64,000 nt of DNA from Mucilaginibacter pankratovii (GTDB lineage Bacteria; Bacteroidota; Bacteroidia; Sphingobacteriales; Sphingobacteriaceae): NCBI RefSeq assembly GCF_014773265.1, contig NZ_JACWMY010000004.1, positions 1 to 64,000 of the forward strand. The letters run 5' to 3'. Under the pieces are notes generated by a model that ran no database searches, was not told the DNA's origin, and worked only from the letters and a program-made list of their open reading frames with translations. Both the position numbers and the translations under genes were made by a program. Below are positions 50,694-61,534 of the stretch, piece after piece (position 1 is the first letter of the stretch; every line of letters starts with the position of its first letter).

Positions 50694-53600
50694 ATGTCTT
50701 ACAAAAAGGATAATAAAATCAAAAGTAATTTCACCACAATTACTATCAGTTTAGCTTCTCCGGAATCTATCCTGGAGCGTTCGAGCGGTGAAGTTTTAAA
50801 ACCGGAAACCATCAACTACAGGACTTACAAGCCTGAGCGTGATGGTTTGTTCTGCGAGCGTATATTCGGTCCGGTGAAGGATTACGAGTGCCATTGCGGT
50901 AAATACAAACGTATCCGTTACAAAGGTATCGTGTGCGACCGTTGCGGTGTTGAAGTAACCGAGAAAAAGGTACGTCGCGAGCGTATGGGCCACATCAATT
51001 TGGTGGTGCCTGTTGCACACATCTGGTACTTCCGCTCGTTGCCAAACAAAATTGGCTACCTGCTGGGCTTACCAACCAAACGCCTTGATTTGATCATTTA
51101 CTACGAACGTTATGTAGTTATACAGCCGGGTATTAAAGAAGGCGACGGAATCTCTAAAATGGATTTCCTGACCGAAGAAGAATACCTGGATATATTGGAT
51201 ACCTTGCCAAAGGAAAACCAATACCTGGATGATAAAGATCCACAGAAATTTGTAGCTAAGATGGGTGCTGAGGCTTTGGAAGATCTTCTGAAACGCCTTG
51301 ACCTTGACCAGTTATCATACAACCTGCGCCACCAGGCTGCAAACGAAACTTCACAGCAACGTAAAAACGAAGCTTTGAAACGTTTACAGGTTGTAGAAGC
51401 TTTCCGCGATGCAAAAACAAGGATTGAGAATAACCCGGAGTGGATGATCGTGAAGATCGTTCCGGTTATCCCGCCAGAGTTGCGCCCGCTGGTACCATTG
51501 GAAGGTGGCCGTTTTGCTACTTCCGATTTGAATGACCTTTACCGCCGTGTGATTATCCGTAACAACCGTTTAAAACGTTTGATCGAGATAAAAGCACCGG
51601 AAGTTATTTTACGTAACGAAAAACGTATGCTGCAGGAAGCTGTAGATTCGTTATTTGATAACTCACGTAAAGTAAACGCGGTAAAAACTGAAGGTAACCG
51701 TGCATTGAAATCTCTTTCAGATATCCTGAAAGGTAAGCAAGGCCGTTTCCGTCAGAACTTATTGGGTAAACGTGTGGATTACTCGGCACGTTCGGTAATT
51801 GTTGTAGGGCCTAACCTTAAACTGCACGAGTGTGGTTTGCCAAAGGATATGGCTGCTGAATTATTCAAACCATTTATCATCCGCAAGATGATTGAGCGTG
51901 GTGTGGTTAAAACAGTAAAATCTGCAAAGAAAATTGTTGACCGTAAAGACCCATTAGTTTGGGATATTTTGGAAAACGTATTAAAAGGCCACCCTGTATT
52001 ACTAAACCGTGCGCCTACGCTGCACAGGTTGGGTATCCAGGCTTTCCAGCCAAAATTGGTTGAAGGTAAGGCTATACAATTGCACCCTTTAACCTGTACC
52101 GCCTTCAACGCGGATTTTGACGGTGACCAGATGGCTGTGCACGTACCACTTGGTAACGCAGCAATTTTGGAAGCCCAGGTATTAATGCTTGCATCGCACA
52201 ACATCTTAAACCCTGCCAACGGTACCCCAATTACAGTACCTTCGCAAGACATGGTGCTTGGTTTGTACTACATAACCAAAGGCCGTAAAACAGATGAAAC
52301 CCGTGTGGTAAAAGGCCAGGGCTTAACCTTCTATTCGGCCGAAGAGGTAATTATCGCTTACAACGAAAGAAAAATTGACCTGCATGCCTTTATTAAGGTT
52401 AAAGGAAGAATTAAAGAACGCGATGGTATCATCGTATCTAAAATAATTGAAACTACTGTCGGCCGCGTGTTATTTAACCAGCACGTGCCCGAAGAAGTTG
52501 GTTACATTAACGAACTGTTGACCAAGAAATCACTGCGTGATATTATTGGCGAGGTTGTTAAGATGACCGGTATGGCTCGTGCAGCACAGTTCTTAGATGA
52601 TATCAAAGAATTAGGCTTTAAGATGGCATTCCAGGGTGGTTTATCATTTAACCTGAAGGATATTAACATCCCTGAAGAAAAGGTTACTTTGATAGCACAG
52701 GCTTCTAAAGAAGTGGAAGATGTTATGGGTAACTATAACATGGGTTTCATTACCAATAACGAGCGTTACAACCAGATCATTGATATTTGGACACGTATCA
52801 ACAACCGCTTAACCGCGAATGTGATGAACATCCTAAGCAACGATAACCAGGGCTTCAACTCTGTTTATATGATGCTTGACTCTGGTGCACGTGGTTCTAA
52901 AGAGCAGATCCGTCAGCTTGCAGGTATGCGTGGTTTGATGGCGAAACCTCAAAAATCAGGTTCGGGTGGTGAGATCATCGAAAACCCGATCTTGTCTAAC
53001 TTTAAAGAAGGATTGTCGGTATTAGAGTACTTTATCTCTACTCACGGTGCGCGTAAAGGTTTGGCGGATACGGCGTTAAAAACAGCGGATGCTGGTTACT
53101 TAACCCGTAGGTTGCATGATGTTGCGCAGGACATGATCGTTGGTACAGTTGATTGCGGTACTTTAAGAGGTATCTACACAACTGCATTAAAAGATAACGA
53201 GGATATTGTTGAGCCATTATACGATCGTATTTTAGGTCGTACCACACTTCATGATGTTTATGACCCTATCACCAACGAGCTGATCGTTTCTGCAGGCCAT
53301 GATATCACCGAAGAAATTGGTAAAAAAATAGAGAACTCACCTTTAGAAGGTATCGAAATTCGTTCGGTATTAACCTGCGAAAGCCGCAGAGGTGTATGTA
53401 CATTATGCTACGGCCGTAACCTTGCAAGCGGTAAACGCGTGCAAAAAGGCGAGGCAGTGGGTGTAATTGCAGCACAGTCGATTGGTGAGCCGGGTACACA
53501 GTTAACACTTCGTACATTCCACGTGGGTGGTACTGCATCAAACATCGCGGCAGAATCACAGATCAACGCAAGGTTTGAAGGTATCATTGAATTTGAGAAC

Positions 53601-54980
53601 GTACGTACCGTTGAGTACAAAACCGACGAAGAAAACGTTGAAGTGGTATTAGGCCGTTCGGGCGAGTTCCGCATCATCGAGCCGGGTACCAACAAGGTTA
53701 TCGTTACCAATAACATTCCATACGGTTCGTACCTGTATGTAAAAGATGGCGCTAAAATTGCCAAAGGCGATCGTATCTGTTCATGGGATCCGTACAATGC
53801 GGTTATCATATCAGAGTTTGCCGGTATCACCACTTTTGAGGCGGTATTGGAAGGCATCACTTTCCGCGAGGAAAGCGATGAGCAAACAGGTCACCGTGAG
53901 AAAGTTATTATCGATACCAGGGATAAAACAAAAAACCCTGTTATCCAGATAGCTGATTCAAAAGGTAATATCATTAAAGGATACAACATCCCGGTAGGTG
54001 CCCACATTTCTGTTGAAGAAGGTGAGAAACTGCAAACCGGACAAGTTATTGCTAAAATCCCTCGTTCAACCGGTAAAACGCGAGATATTACAGGTGGTTT
54101 ACCACGTGTAACCGAGTTATTTGAAGCACGTAACCCATCTAACCCTGCGGTAGTAACCGAGATTGACGGTGTGGTAACTTTAGGCGGTGTGAAACGTGGT
54201 AACCGCGAGATCACCATCGAAAGTAAAGATGGCCAGGTTAAAAAATACCTGGTGCCTTTATCTAAACACATCCTGGTACAAGATAACGACTTTGTTAAAG
54301 CAGGTATGCCATTGTCTGATGGTTCTATCTCTCCGGCAGATATCCTTGCCATTAAAGGCCCTGCGGCCGTGCAGGAATACCTGGTAAACGGTATACAAGA
54401 GGTTTACCGCTTACAGGGTGTGAAGATAAACGATAAACACTTTGAGGTTATCGTTCACCAGATGATGCAGAAAGTTGCTATTGAAGATGCAGGTGATACC
54501 CGTTTCCTGGAAAGGGAAGCTGTTGATAGCTGGGACTTTATGATAGAGAACGACGAGATGTTTGATAAGAAAGTGGTTACCGAAGCCGGTGATTCAACTA
54601 ACTTAAAAGTAGGTCAGATCGTATCTTTAAGGAAACTGCGCGACGAAAACTCTATCCTGAAACGTAAGGATGCGAGATTAGTTGAGGTAAGGGATGCAAT
54701 CGCTGCAACCTCGAGCCCGATGCTGCAAGGTATCACAAGGGCATCATTAGGTACCAAATCGTTTATTTCAGCGGCATCGTTCCAGGAAACCACCAAGGTA
54801 CTGAACGAGGCAGCCATAGCAGGTAAAAAAGATAACATGCTGGGCTTGAAAGAAAACGTTATTGTTGGTCACTTAATTCCGTCCGGAACTGGTTTACGCG
54901 AATACGAAAATATCCGCGTAGGTTCTCAGGAAGAATTTGATCGCCTGATGGCTTCAAAAACTGAGGAAGTGGAAGCTTAA
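50694..54980 (+). CDS. rpoC: DNA-directed RNA polymerase subunit beta'
   Basis: A 1428-residue beta' subunit. The zinc-binding [23 protein letters not shown] lies near residue 66. Catalytic [12 protein letters not shown] holds the three Mg-binding Asp. A second Cys cluster is in [18 protein letters not shown] canonical bridge-helix region is present. Preceded by AAAGGAGA (50684-50691), a weak SD-like site. Ends before a terminator at 55003. Confidence 0.98.
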   Translation: MSYKKDNKIKSNFTTITISLASPESILERSSGEVLKPETINYRTYKPERDGLFCERIFGPVKDYECHCGKYKRIRYKGIVCDRCGVEVTEKKVRRERMGHINLVVPVAHIWYFRSLPNKIGYLLGLPTKRLDLIIYYERYVVIQPGIKEGDGISKMDFLTEEEYLDILDTLPKENQYLDDKDPQKFVAKMGAEALEDLLKRLDLDQLSYNLRHQAANETSQQRKNEALKRLQVVEAFRDAKTRIENNPEWMIVKIVPVIPPELRPLVPLEGGRFATSDLNDLYRRVIIRNNRLKRLIEIKAPEVILRNEKRMLQEAVDSLFDNSRKVNAVKTEGNRALKSLSDILKGKQGRFRQNLLGKRVDYSARSVIVVGPNLKLHECGLPKDMAAELFKPFIIRKMIERGVVKTVKSAKKIVDRKDPLVWDILENVLKGHPVLLNRAPTLHRLGIQAFQPKLVEGKAIQLHPLTCTAFNADFDGDQMAVHVPLGNAAILEAQVLMLASHNILNPANGTPITVPSQDMVLGLYYITKGRKTDETRVVKGQGLTFYSAEEVIIAYNERKIDLHAFIKVKGRIKERDGIIVSKIIETTVGRVLFNQHVPEEVGYINELLTKKSLRDIIGEVVKMTGMARAAQFLDDIKELGFKMAFQGGLSFNLKDINIPEEKVTLIAQASKEVEDVMGNYNMGFITNNERYNQIIDIWTRINNRLTANVMNILSNDNQGFNSVYMMLDSGARGSKEQIRQLAGMRGLMAKPQKSGSGGEIIENPILSNFKEGLSVLEYFISTHGARKGLADTALKTADAGYLTRRLHDVAQDMIVGTVDCGTLRGIYTTALKDNEDIVEPLYDRILGRTTLHDVYDPITNELIVSAGHDITEEIGKKIENSPLEGIEIRSVLTCESRRGVCTLCYGRNLASGKRVQKGEAVGVIAAQSIGEPGTQLTLRTFHVGGTASNIAAESQINARFEGIIEFENVRTVEYKTDEENVEVVLGRSGEFRIIEPGTNKVIVTNNIPYGSYLYVKDGAKIAKGDRICSWDPYNAVIISEFAGITTFEAVLEGITFREESDEQTGHREKVIIDTRDKTKNPVIQIADSKGNIIKGYNIPVGAHISVEEGEKLQTGQVIAKIPRSTGKTRDITGGLPRVTELFEARNPSNPAVVTEIDGVVTLGGVKRGNREITIESKDGQVKKYLVPLSKHILVQDNDFVKAGMPLSDGSISPADILAIKGPAAVQEYLVNGIQEVYRLQGVKINDKHFEVIVHQMMQKVAIEDAGDTRFLEREAVDSWDFMIENDEMFDKKVVTEAGDSTNLKVGQIVSLRKLRDENSILKRKDARLVEVRDAIAATSSPMLQGITRASLGTKSFISAASFQETTKVLNEAAIAGKKDNMLGLKENVIVGHLIPSGTGLREYENIRVGSQEEFDRLMASKTEEVEA

Positions 54981-54995
54981 TCAGATTTTTTTAAA

Positions 54996-55003
54996 TACTT
55001 TTG
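54996..55003 (+). promoter_or_regulatory. Promoter -7 box for the DUF3467 gene
   Basis: TACTTTTG fits TAnnTTTG, and its last base is the first base of the rpoC terminator stem. The start codon is 36 nt further. No TTTG lies clearly at the right distance, so confidence is limited. Confidence 0.4.
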
Positions 55004-55038
55004 CAAAGCCTTCTATGAAAATGGAAGGCTTTGCTATT
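55003..55038 (+). terminator. Terminator of the rpoBC operon
   Basis: An 11-bp perfect stem GCAAAGCCTTC/GAAGGCTTTGC (55003-55013 with 55024-55034), then TATTTTAG. The T-run is short. It may be read through into the DUF3467 gene. Confidence 0.7.
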
Positions 55039-55046
55039 TTAGTACC

Positions 55047-55364
55047 ATGGAAGAACAAAACGAACAACAAATAAACATTGAGCTTTCTGAAGAAGTTGCA
55101 GAGGGCGTTTACGCTAATCTTGCCATCATAACCCATTCCAGTTCGGAGTTTGTGCTCGATTTTATCCGTGTAATGCCGGGTGTACCAAAAGCAAAAGTAA
55201 AATCGCGCGTGATACTAACGCCCGAGCACGCCAAAAGGCTGTTAACCGCGTTGGAAGATAATATAGAGAAATATGAGGCCGTAAATGGCCGCATCAAAAT
55301 AGGGAACGACCCAACAGGCGGAGCCTTCCCCATGACCTTCGGCGGGCCCATCGGCCAAGCGTAG
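55047..55364 (+). CDS. DUF3467 family protein
   Basis: A 105-residue protein: INIELSEEVAEGVYANLAIITHSSSEFVLDFIRVMPGVPKAKVKSRVILTPEHAKRLLTALEDNIEKYE matches the DUF3467 signature throughout (begins about residue 10). Small, cytoplasmic. The position after rpoC is frequent in Bacteroidota. Function is unknown. Confidence 0.9.
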   Translation: MEEQNEQQINIELSEEVAEGVYANLAIITHSSSEFVLDFIRVMPGVPKAKVKSRVILTPEHAKRLLTALEDNIEKYEAVNGRIKIGNDPTGGAFPMTFGGPIGQA

Positions 55365-55367
55365 TTT

Positions 55368-55435
55368 GTTCATGGATCATAGTTTATAGTTCATAGCCTG
55401 GAGCTGCCATGAACTATGAACCATTAACTATCAAC
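55368..55435. repeat. Heptamer-period palindrome (word GTTCATR)
   Basis: Four 7-nt units (55368-55395) face four reverse-complement units (CATGAAC, TATGAAC, then variants, 55408-55435) across GCCTGGAGCTGC. It ends 9 nt before the fcl start. The word matches the one-armed copy at 20430. Confidence 0.85.
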
Positions 55436-55443
55436 CATAAAAT

Positions 55444-56379
55444 ATGAACAAGGATTCCAAAATATATATCGCCGGGCATCGTGGAATGGTAGGTTCTGCT
55501 ATATATCGTAAACTGCAGGCAGAAGGTTACACGAATTTTATCCTACGGAGATCGGAAGAGGTAGACCTGCGCGATCAACAGCAGGTTGCTGCTTTTTTTG
55601 CTCAAACTAAACCTGATTACGTGTTTTTGGCAGCCGCGAAAGTTGGCGGTATTGTAGCCAATAATACCTACCGTGCCGATTTTTTGTACGAAAACCTGCA
55701 AATTCAGAACAACGTTATCCATAACTCTTACTTAAATGGCGTAAAAAAGCTGATGTTCCTGGGTTCGAGCTGTATCTACCCCAAGCTGGCACCACAGCCG
55801 CTGAAAGAAGATTACCTGCTGACCGGTACCTTAGAACCTACAAACGAACCTTATGCCATAGCCAAAATAGCGGGCATTAAAATGTGCGATGCCTACCGCG
55901 CACAATATGGCTGCAACTTTATATCGGTAATGCCTACCAATATGTATGGCTACAATGATAACTATCATCCGCAAAACTCGCACGTACTGCCGGCCATGAT
56001 CCGCAGGTTTCATGAGGCAAAGGAGCAAAATCTACCAACGGTTACCATTTGGGGAACCGGTACGCCGCTGCGCGAGTTTTTGTTTGCCGATGACCTGGCA
56101 GAGGCTTGTTATTACCTGATGCAGAATTACGATGAACCCGGCCTGGTTAATATTGGCAGCGGAAGGGAGATAAGCATTAAGGACCTGGCCCTGTTGATAA
56201 AAAAAGTAGTTGGCTATGAAGGTAATATCGATTTTGATACCAGCAAACCCGATGGCACACCGCGCAAACTGATGGACGTTACCAAACTGGCCGAAAAAGG
56301 CTGGAAATATTCCACGCAATTAGAAGACGGTATCCGCCTGGCTTATGAGGATTTTTTAATAAAACATGTGGAGCGGTAA
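55444..56379 (+). CDS. fcl: GDP-L-fucose synthase
   Basis: A 311-residue SDR-type epimerase/reductase. Gly motif [10 protein letters not shown] (residues 9-18), [22 protein letters not shown], and catalytic Tyr/Lys in [17 protein letters not shown]. Converts GDP-4-keto-6-deoxymannose to GDP-L-fucose using NADPH. Its partner gmd is not in this window. Part of a sugar-nucleotide group with rfbD and rfbA. Confidence 0.95.
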   Translation: MNKDSKIYIAGHRGMVGSAIYRKLQAEGYTNFILRRSEEVDLRDQQQVAAFFAQTKPDYVFLAAAKVGGIVANNTYRADFLYENLQIQNNVIHNSYLNGVKKLMFLGSSCIYPKLAPQPLKEDYLLTGTLEPTNEPYAIAKIAGIKMCDAYRAQYGCNFISVMPTNMYGYNDNYHPQNSHVLPAMIRRFHEAKEQNLPTVTIWGTGTPLREFLFADDLAEACYYLMQNYDEPGLVNIGSGREISIKDLALLIKKVVGYEGNIDFDTSKPDGTPRKLMDVTKLAEKGWKYSTQLEDGIRLAYEDFLIKHVER

Positions 56380-56435
56380 GGCAAACAATATTATTCTAAA
56401 AAGTGTTAGCACAGCGTTAACAGAAATTGATACAA

Positions 56436-57299
56436 ATGAGTAAAACCATCATCTTCGGCGCTTCGGGCCAGTTAGGGCAATGTTTTAAAAAGCTGGCCGC
56501 AGATAAAAACTTCGACTTTTTTATTTTCCCGGATGAAACCGAAGCCAATATTTTAGATGTTGAAGGCTTGGGCAAACTCTTCGCTAAATACAAACCGGCT
56601 TACGCCGTTAACTGCGCTGCTTACACTGCGGTTGATAAAGCAGAAGACGAGTCCGACCTTGCCGAAAAGATCAACAAAACCGGCGTAGAGAATATCGCCA
56701 AACTGTGCGGCGAACACGGGACAAAACTGATACAGGTATCAACCGACTTTGTATTTAAGGGTGATATTTCTTCGCCTTTGAACGAGGAGGATGTAACAGA
56801 GCCCATCAGCGTTTACGGCCAAACCAAGCTGGATGGCGAAAAGGTTATCCCGGCGCTTGTGAAGGAGTACTTTATCGTGCGCACCGCATGGCTTTATTCC
56901 GAATTTGCGAACAACTACGTGAAGACCATGCTTAGGCTGGGTAGCGAACGCCCCGAGTTGAAGATCATAGCTGATCAGGCAGGCACGCCAACATACGCTA
57001 TCGATCTGGCAAATTGTATCATCACCATTATCACTTCGGGCAGCACCGCTTATGGTACTTACCACTACAGCAACGAGGGGATAGCCTCCTGGTACGATTT
57101 TTCCAAGGCGATATTTGATATCTCGGGAACGGAGGTAAAAGTGATCCCTATTCCAACCAGTGAGTATCCAACAAAGGCCACCAGGCCACCGTATTCGGTA
57201 ATGGATAAAACCAAAATAAAAAGAATATTCGGCATCGAAATTCCGTATTGGAGAGACAGCCTGCAGGTTTGTATCGGCGAATTAAAACAACAAAACTAA
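56436..57299 (+). CDS. rfbD: dTDP-4-dehydrorhamnose reductase
   Basis: The ATG at 56436 is preferred over an ATT at 56427. The product is 287 residues. Gly motif FGASGQLGQ (5-13), [12 protein letters not shown] and the SDR catalytic YGQTKLDGE. It makes dTDP-L-rhamnose. rfbA follows 13 nt downstream. The absence of rfbB and rfbC beside it means the pathway is completed elsewhere. Confidence 0.94.
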   Translation: MSKTIIFGASGQLGQCFKKLAADKNFDFFIFPDETEANILDVEGLGKLFAKYKPAYAVNCAAYTAVDKAEDESDLAEKINKTGVENIAKLCGEHGTKLIQVSTDFVFKGDISSPLNEEDVTEPISVYGQTKLDGEKVIPALVKEYFIVRTAWLYSEFANNYVKTMLRLGSERPELKIIADQAGTPTYAIDLANCIITIITSGSTAYGTYHYSNEGIASWYDFSKAIFDISGTEVKVIPIPTSEYPTKATRPPYSVMDKTKIKRIFGIEIPYWRDSLQVCIGELKQQN

Positions 57300-57312
57300 A
57301 CACATCATCACA

Positions 57313-58176
57313 ATGAAGGGTATCATATTAGCAGGCGGATCGGGCACAAGGCTTTATCCTATTACCAAGGCCATAAGTAAACAGCTGATGCCTATTTACG
57401 ATAAGCCGATGATCTATTATCCGCTATCGGTTTTGATGCTGGCCGGTATCAACGAGATCCTCATCATCACCACCGCCGAGGATAACCCCGGTTTTGTGCG
57501 CCTGTTGGGCACCGGCGAAGAACTTGGCTGCAAATTCCAGTACGCCATACAGGAAACACCTAACGGATTGGCCCAGGCCTTTGTTATTGGCGCTGATTTT
57601 ATTGGTACCGATAAGGTTGCCCTGGTGTTAGGCGATAATATCTTCTACGGATCGGGCTTTAGCAGGCTTATCCAAAGCTTTAATGATGTGGATGGTGCTG
57701 CCATATTCGCCTACCCCGTTGCCGACCCGGAACGCTACGGCGTTGTGGAGTTCGACTCTGAATACCGCGCAGTATCTATCGAAGAAAAGCCAACCGCCCC
57801 AAAATCAAAATACGCCGTACCCGGATTGTATTTTTACGATAACAGCGTGGTTGAGATAGCAAAAAACATCCAACCATCCCCGCGCGGCGAATACGAAATT
57901 ACCGACGTGAACCGTGTGTACCTGGAGCAAGGCAACCTAAAAGTTGGTGTAATGGATCGAGGCACCGCATGGCTGGATACCGGCACGTTCGATTCCCTGA
58001 GCGATGCTACCGAATTTGTACGCGTGATAGAAAAACGCCAGTCGCGCAAGATTGGATGTATAGAGGAAGTTGCCTACGTAATGGGCTTTATCGACGATGA
58101 ACAGCTGAAGGTTTTGGTGCAGAAATACATCAAGAGCGGTTACGGGGCGTATCTGCAGAGTTTGTTAGATCAGTAG
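57313..58176 (+). CDS. rfbA: Glucose-1-phosphate thymidylyltransferase
   Basis: A 287-residue nucleotidyltransferase. N-terminal [44 protein letters not shown] (begins residue 3), the [11 protein letters not shown] block with the catalytic Asp, and C-terminal dimer motif GTAWLDTGT. It forms dTDP-glucose from glucose 1-phosphate and dTTP, the first step to dTDP-rhamnose. Overall length matches RmlA/RfbA. Confidence 0.96.
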   Translation: MKGIILAGGSGTRLYPITKAISKQLMPIYDKPMIYYPLSVLMLAGINEILIITTAEDNPGFVRLLGTGEELGCKFQYAIQETPNGLAQAFVIGADFIGTDKVALVLGDNIFYGSGFSRLIQSFNDVDGAAIFAYPVADPERYGVVEFDSEYRAVSIEEKPTAPKSKYAVPGLYFYDNSVVEIAKNIQPSPRGEYEITDVNRVYLEQGNLKVGVMDRGTAWLDTGTFDSLSDATEFVRVIEKRQSRKIGCIEEVAYVMGFIDDEQLKVLVQKYIKSGYGAYLQSLLDQ

Positions 58177-58187
58177 AAGCTTATCCT

Positions 58188-58307
58188 CCGCTGCCGCAAG
58201 CGTCCTCGCTTGTGGCCAGTTAGCAGAGCGGCATTGCTTTTCAATGTGCATAGTTTGCATAATGGCAACCTTGCATGCGGGCTACAAGCGAGGACGCTTG
58301 CGGCAGC
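58188..58307. repeat. Inverted REP pair (REPIN-like)
   Basis: A forward REP at 58188-58217 and a reverse REP at 58271-58307 flank 53 nt. Both share the variant loop TCCTCG/CGAGGA (elsewhere TCCCCG/CGGGGA). The arms have covaried within the pair. Located between rfbA and the convergent miaA. Confidence 0.85.
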
Positions 58308-58315
58308 TAAAACCT

Positions 58316-59248
58316 TTATTTCTTTTGAAATTCAGGATGCTCACCAATAACCTTTAGCATTTCGTCCAGTAAATCATCACTCAACGCATCTACCCAAACA
58401 ATCCCCTCATCTTTCCTAAACCAGGTCATTTGCCTTTTGGCGAAGCGGCGGGTGTTTTGTTTGATCAAGGCGATAGCCGTTGGCAAATCAGTATTGCCAT
58501 CAAAGTATCCGAAAATTTCACTGTAGCCAACGGTGTTTAGGGCGTTAAGCTGGCGATGGGGCAGCAGTGCTTTCACTTCCTCCACCAAACCATCAGCCAC
58601 CATCATATCCACGCGTTGATTAATGCGATTGTAGAGCGTCTCCCTCGGCATATTCAGCCCAAGTTTGACAATATTAAAAGTGCGCTTATTGGTTTTCGCG
58701 GTGCGATAAGAGGAAAAGGGCTGCCCCGAGCTTTCGTAAACCTCGATGGCCCGTATTACGCGCTGTGGGTTGTTAATATCAACCTCGTTATAGTATACCG
58801 GGTCCACCAGTTTTAAGCGTTCCTGCAAAGCGGGGAGGCCATTTTCGGCTAATTCGGCGTTGAGGCGTTCCCGTATCGCCGGGTCGGCGGTAGGTAATTC
58901 ATCGAAACCTTCGCAAATGGCTTTAATGTACAGGCCCGAGCCACCGGCCAGTATCACAACCTGATGTTTTTGAAAAAGCTCTTCCAGCAACACAAGGCAT
59001 TCCCTTTCAAAATCGCCAACCGAAAAACTTTCGGTAATGGAATGTGAGTTGATAAGGTAATGAGGCGCTGCAGCAAGTTCTTCATCCGTGGGTTTAGCCG
59101 TACCGATGCTCATCTCCCTGAAAAATTGCCTCGAATCGGCAGAAACCACAGCTGTATTAAAATGCTGGGCTAATTGAATAGCCGCCGCCGTTTTACCCGA
59201 AGCCGTAGGGCCGGCAATTACAATGAGGGTGGGGGTGGTGGTGCTCAT
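58316..59248 (-). CDS. miaA: tRNA dimethylallyltransferase
   Basis: A 310-residue enzyme: P-loop GPTASGKTAAAIQLA (13-27), VSADSRQFFREMSIGTAKP, and C-terminal RFAKRQMTWFRKDEGIVWVD. It adds the isopentenyl group to A37 of tRNAs reading UNN codons. Convergent with rfbA across the REP pair. Confidence 0.96.
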   Translation of the reverse strand: MSTTTPTLIVIAGPTASGKTAAAIQLAQHFNTAVVSADSRQFFREMSIGTAKPTDEELAAAPHYLINSHSITESFSVGDFERECLVLLEELFQKHQVVILAGGSGLYIKAICEGFDELPTADPAIRERLNAELAENGLPALQERLKLVDPVYYNEVDINNPQRVIRAIEVYESSGQPFSSYRTAKTNKRTFNIVKLGLNMPRETLYNRINQRVDMMVADGLVEEVKALLPHRQLNALNTVGYSEIFGYFDGNTDLPTAIALIKQNTRRFAKRQMTWFRKDEGIVWVDALSDDLLDEMLKVIGEHPEFQKK

Positions 59249-59264
59249 AGTTTGTGAGAAAAAT

Positions 59265-59374
59265 ATCGAACACCGAATGTCGAATAATGAACTTCGAAGG
59301 GATTAAGAATGATGAATTTTAAATACTTCGAAGTTCATTATTCGATATTCAAAATTCATCATTCGATATTCAAA
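59265..59374. repeat. Heptamer-period palindrome (words NTCGAAN / ATTCGAT)
   Basis: The left arm, five 7-nt units at 59265-59299, ends in TTCGAAG. The right arm, seven units at 59326-59374, starts CTTCGAA. It lies between miaA and the next gene on the minus strand and fills the 131-nt spacer almost completely. Confidence 0.85.
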
Positions 59375-59379
59375 CAATA

Positions 59380-60027
59380 TTAGTAATCGTCTCCGCGGCC
59401 GGGTTTTTCGTCATCCTCAAAACCATCGTCATCGCCAAAGCCAAATTCATCTTCTTCCTCGTCCTCTTTCTTTTCTTCTTCGGGGTCGTCTATACCGGTA
59501 TCGGTCACTTCAGAAAAATCCTCGGTTTCCTCGGGGTTGTACAACATTTCGTTCAGGAAATCCAGGTCTTCATCCGGCGTAGCAGCGGCCGCGACAGTTG
59601 GATTAAACACATTGCCAAACTGTTTCGGCGCTTCGCCTACTGAGCGTACCACCAAAGGGTAAGTTGCACCCGGGGTATCGTTCAGGATGATCTGCCTTAA
59701 CTCCACATGGAAATCAAAAGGCCTGTCGAAATTAAAGGTATAGTAAAATTTTTGGTGCGGATCGTCGATAAAGCTGCTCAGTTTTATCTTCTCCATCAGC
59801 GGGATCTTCCTGTCGATCCGTTTTTGATTGGGCAGGTAAGTAATTTCTTCGCCCTTCATCCACTGATCGTTGCTGATATAAAAAGATGAAGAATATTCAG
59901 GGTTGTACCCGGTAGACTGGTGTATAGCGCGGTGAAGATCCTCAAACGTTTGGTTCGATTTTACATCAATATCCCGGCTCACATCATCGTAATCCTCAAA
60001 AGTAACCCTGAACCTGTATAATGCCAT
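59380..60027 (-). CDS. pRiA4b ORF-3-like (IS1096 passenger TnpR family) protein
   Basis: A 215-residue protein. The N-terminal domain (YRFRVTFEDYDDVSRDIDVKSNQTFEDLHRAIHQSTGYNPEYSSSFYI...) and middle YTFNFDRPFDFHVELRQI are the PRiA4_ORF3 fold. The C-terminus is a long acidic tail rich in Asp/Glu (about residues 165-215). Despite the family name it is not itself a recombinase. No transposon ends are seen nearby. Function unknown; 37 nt separate it from the CCA/HD gene downstream. Confidence 0.85.
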   Translation of the reverse strand: MALYRFRVTFEDYDDVSRDIDVKSNQTFEDLHRAIHQSTGYNPEYSSSFYISNDQWMKGEEITYLPNQKRIDRKIPLMEKIKLSSFIDDPHQKFYYTFNFDRPFDFHVELRQIILNDTPGATYPLVVRSVGEAPKQFGNVFNPTVAAAATPDEDLDFLNEMLYNPEETEDFSEVTDTGIDDPEEEKKEDEEEDEFGFGDDDGFEDDEKPGRGDDY

Positions 60028-60064
60028 TTTTAGTAAATTTTGTCAAAAATAATAATGTTTTTAT

Positions 60065-61477
60065 TCAATTTGTGCTTGCAACAACTTTCAAGCCAATTTC
60101 TTGTCCTTTTTCAATCGTAAAGTTTATCGCGGCCTCTCTATTATTAGGAATTTCGCCCTCCAGGATGGCCTCGCGGATCTTATTCTTAATAATTCCCACT
60201 TCGCGGCCCTCTCCAATGCCAAAAAGCTGCATAATATCCAGCCCGGTTACCGGTGGCTGCCAGTTTCTAATGCTGTCGCGTTCTTCTACATCCTTTATTT
60301 TCTGTAGAACCAGCTCAAAATTGTTACGATACTTTTTAACCTTGTATTCGTTTTTGGTGGTTACGTCTGCTTTACACAACAGCATCAGCGCTTCTATGTC
60401 CTCACCAGCCTCAAACAGCAGCCTCCTTACGGCCGAATCGGTTACGATGGATTGCGACAGTACTATCGGCCTTAAATGCAGTTGCACCAGTTTCTGCACG
60501 AATTTCATTTTCTCGTTCAGCGGTAATTTCAGCTGAGCGAAGATCTTGGGCACCATGCGCGCGCCCTTATCCTCGTGCCCGTGGAAAGTCCACCCGTGGC
60601 CCGGTTCAAAGCGTTTGGTAGGGGGCTTGGCAATATCATGCAAAATAGCCGCCCAGCGCAGCCAAAGGTCGTCGGTAGTTTCGCAGATGTTATCCAGCAC
60701 CTGCAGGGTGTGGTAAAAATTATCCTTGTGCCCTTTACCGTTGATGATCTCCACCCCATAAAGCGCCACCATCTGCGGAAAGATGATGTGCAGCAAGCCC
60801 GTATCAAACAAATAATTAAAACCGATAGAGGGCTTTGCCGACAGGATGATCTTATTCAGCTCATCGGTAATGCGCTCCTGCGATACAATTTTGATGCGGT
60901 GCAGGTTGCTTTTGATGGCTGCGATGGCCTCATCATCTATCCGGAAATTCAACTGCGATGCAAAACGTATTGCCCGCATCATTCGCAAAGGATCGTCCGA
61001 AAAAGTTTCTACCGGGTTTAGCGGCGTGCGGATGAGCTTTTGTTCGATATCGGCTATACCTCCAAATGGGTCTACCAGTTCGCCGTAATTATGGGCGTTT
61101 AAAGTTATAGCCAGCGCGTTGATGGTGAAATCGCGGCGTTTCTGGTCATCATCCAGCGTACCGTTCTCTACAATAGGCTTACGCGATTCGGAGCGGTAAC
61201 TTTCCTTGCGGGCGCCTACAAACTCCACCTCTACATCCTGATAGCGCAGCATAGCGGTACCAAAATTTTTAAATACCGATACTTTTACGTTCAGCTTCGC
61301 GGCAACCGCCTCGGCAAATTCTATCCCATTACCTAAAACAACAATATCAATATCCTTTGATGGGCGATTGAGAAAAATATCCCGCACGTACCCGCCAATG
61401 GCATAAGCCTGCACATTTTGCCCGGCAGCAATGCTGGAAATAACAGAAAATACCGGGTGTTGCAGGTGTTGTTTCAT
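60065..61477 (-). CDS. CCA tRNA nucleotidyltransferase/poly(A) polymerase-like with HD domain
   Basis: A 470-residue class II nucleotidyltransferase. Head domain QAYAIGGYVRDIFLNRPSKDIDIVVLG (about 24-50) with the catalytic DxD, DDQKRRDFTINALAITL, and a helical RNA-binding region. A C-terminal HD phosphohydrolase domain is marked by WAAILHDIAKPPTKRF (about 275-290) and a downstream HGHEDKGA. It is likely the CCA-adding enzyme; the window's tRNAs lack encoded CCA and need one. The role of the HD part is inferred. Confidence 0.93.
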   Translation of the reverse strand: MKQHLQHPVFSVISSIAAGQNVQAYAIGGYVRDIFLNRPSKDIDIVVLGNGIEFAEAVAAKLNVKVSVFKNFGTAMLRYQDVEVEFVGARKESYRSESRKPIVENGTLDDDQKRRDFTINALAITLNAHNYGELVDPFGGIADIEQKLIRTPLNPVETFSDDPLRMMRAIRFASQLNFRIDDEAIAAIKSNLHRIKIVSQERITDELNKIILSAKPSIGFNYLFDTGLLHIIFPQMVALYGVEIINGKGHKDNFYHTLQVLDNICETTDDLWLRWAAILHDIAKPPTKRFEPGHGWTFHGHEDKGARMVPKIFAQLKLPLNEKMKFVQKLVQLHLRPIVLSQSIVTDSAVRRLLFEAGEDIEALMLLCKADVTTKNEYKVKKYRNNFELVLQKIKDVEERDSIRNWQPPVTGLDIMQLFGIGEGREVGIIKNKIREAILEGEIPNNREAAINFTIEKGQEIGLKVVASTN

Positions 61478-61501
61478 AAAAATAAAGCCGCAGAGCGGCT
61501 T
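61478..61501 (-). terminator. Small terminator-like hairpin before the CCA/HD gene
   Basis: A stem AAGCCGC/GCGGCTT with a 3-nt loop. On the minus strand it is followed by TATTTTT, immediately before the ATG at 61477. It may end the Sua5-type transcript or attenuate the downstream gene. Confidence 0.5.
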
Positions 61502-61534
61502 ATGTAGTACGGTGCAAATTTAATGATATTAAAA

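Noticed and set aside
53408..53860. Minus-strand frame opposite rpoC
   Set aside because: Shadow of a highly conserved gene.
55003..55038. Riboswitch in the DUF3467 leader
   Set aside because: The 66-nt gap is explained by a simple terminator hairpin and a promoter box.
59380..60027. pRiA4b/TnpR-named gene taken as evidence for a transposon
   Set aside because: The family name is historical; there are no recombinase motifs or element ends around it.
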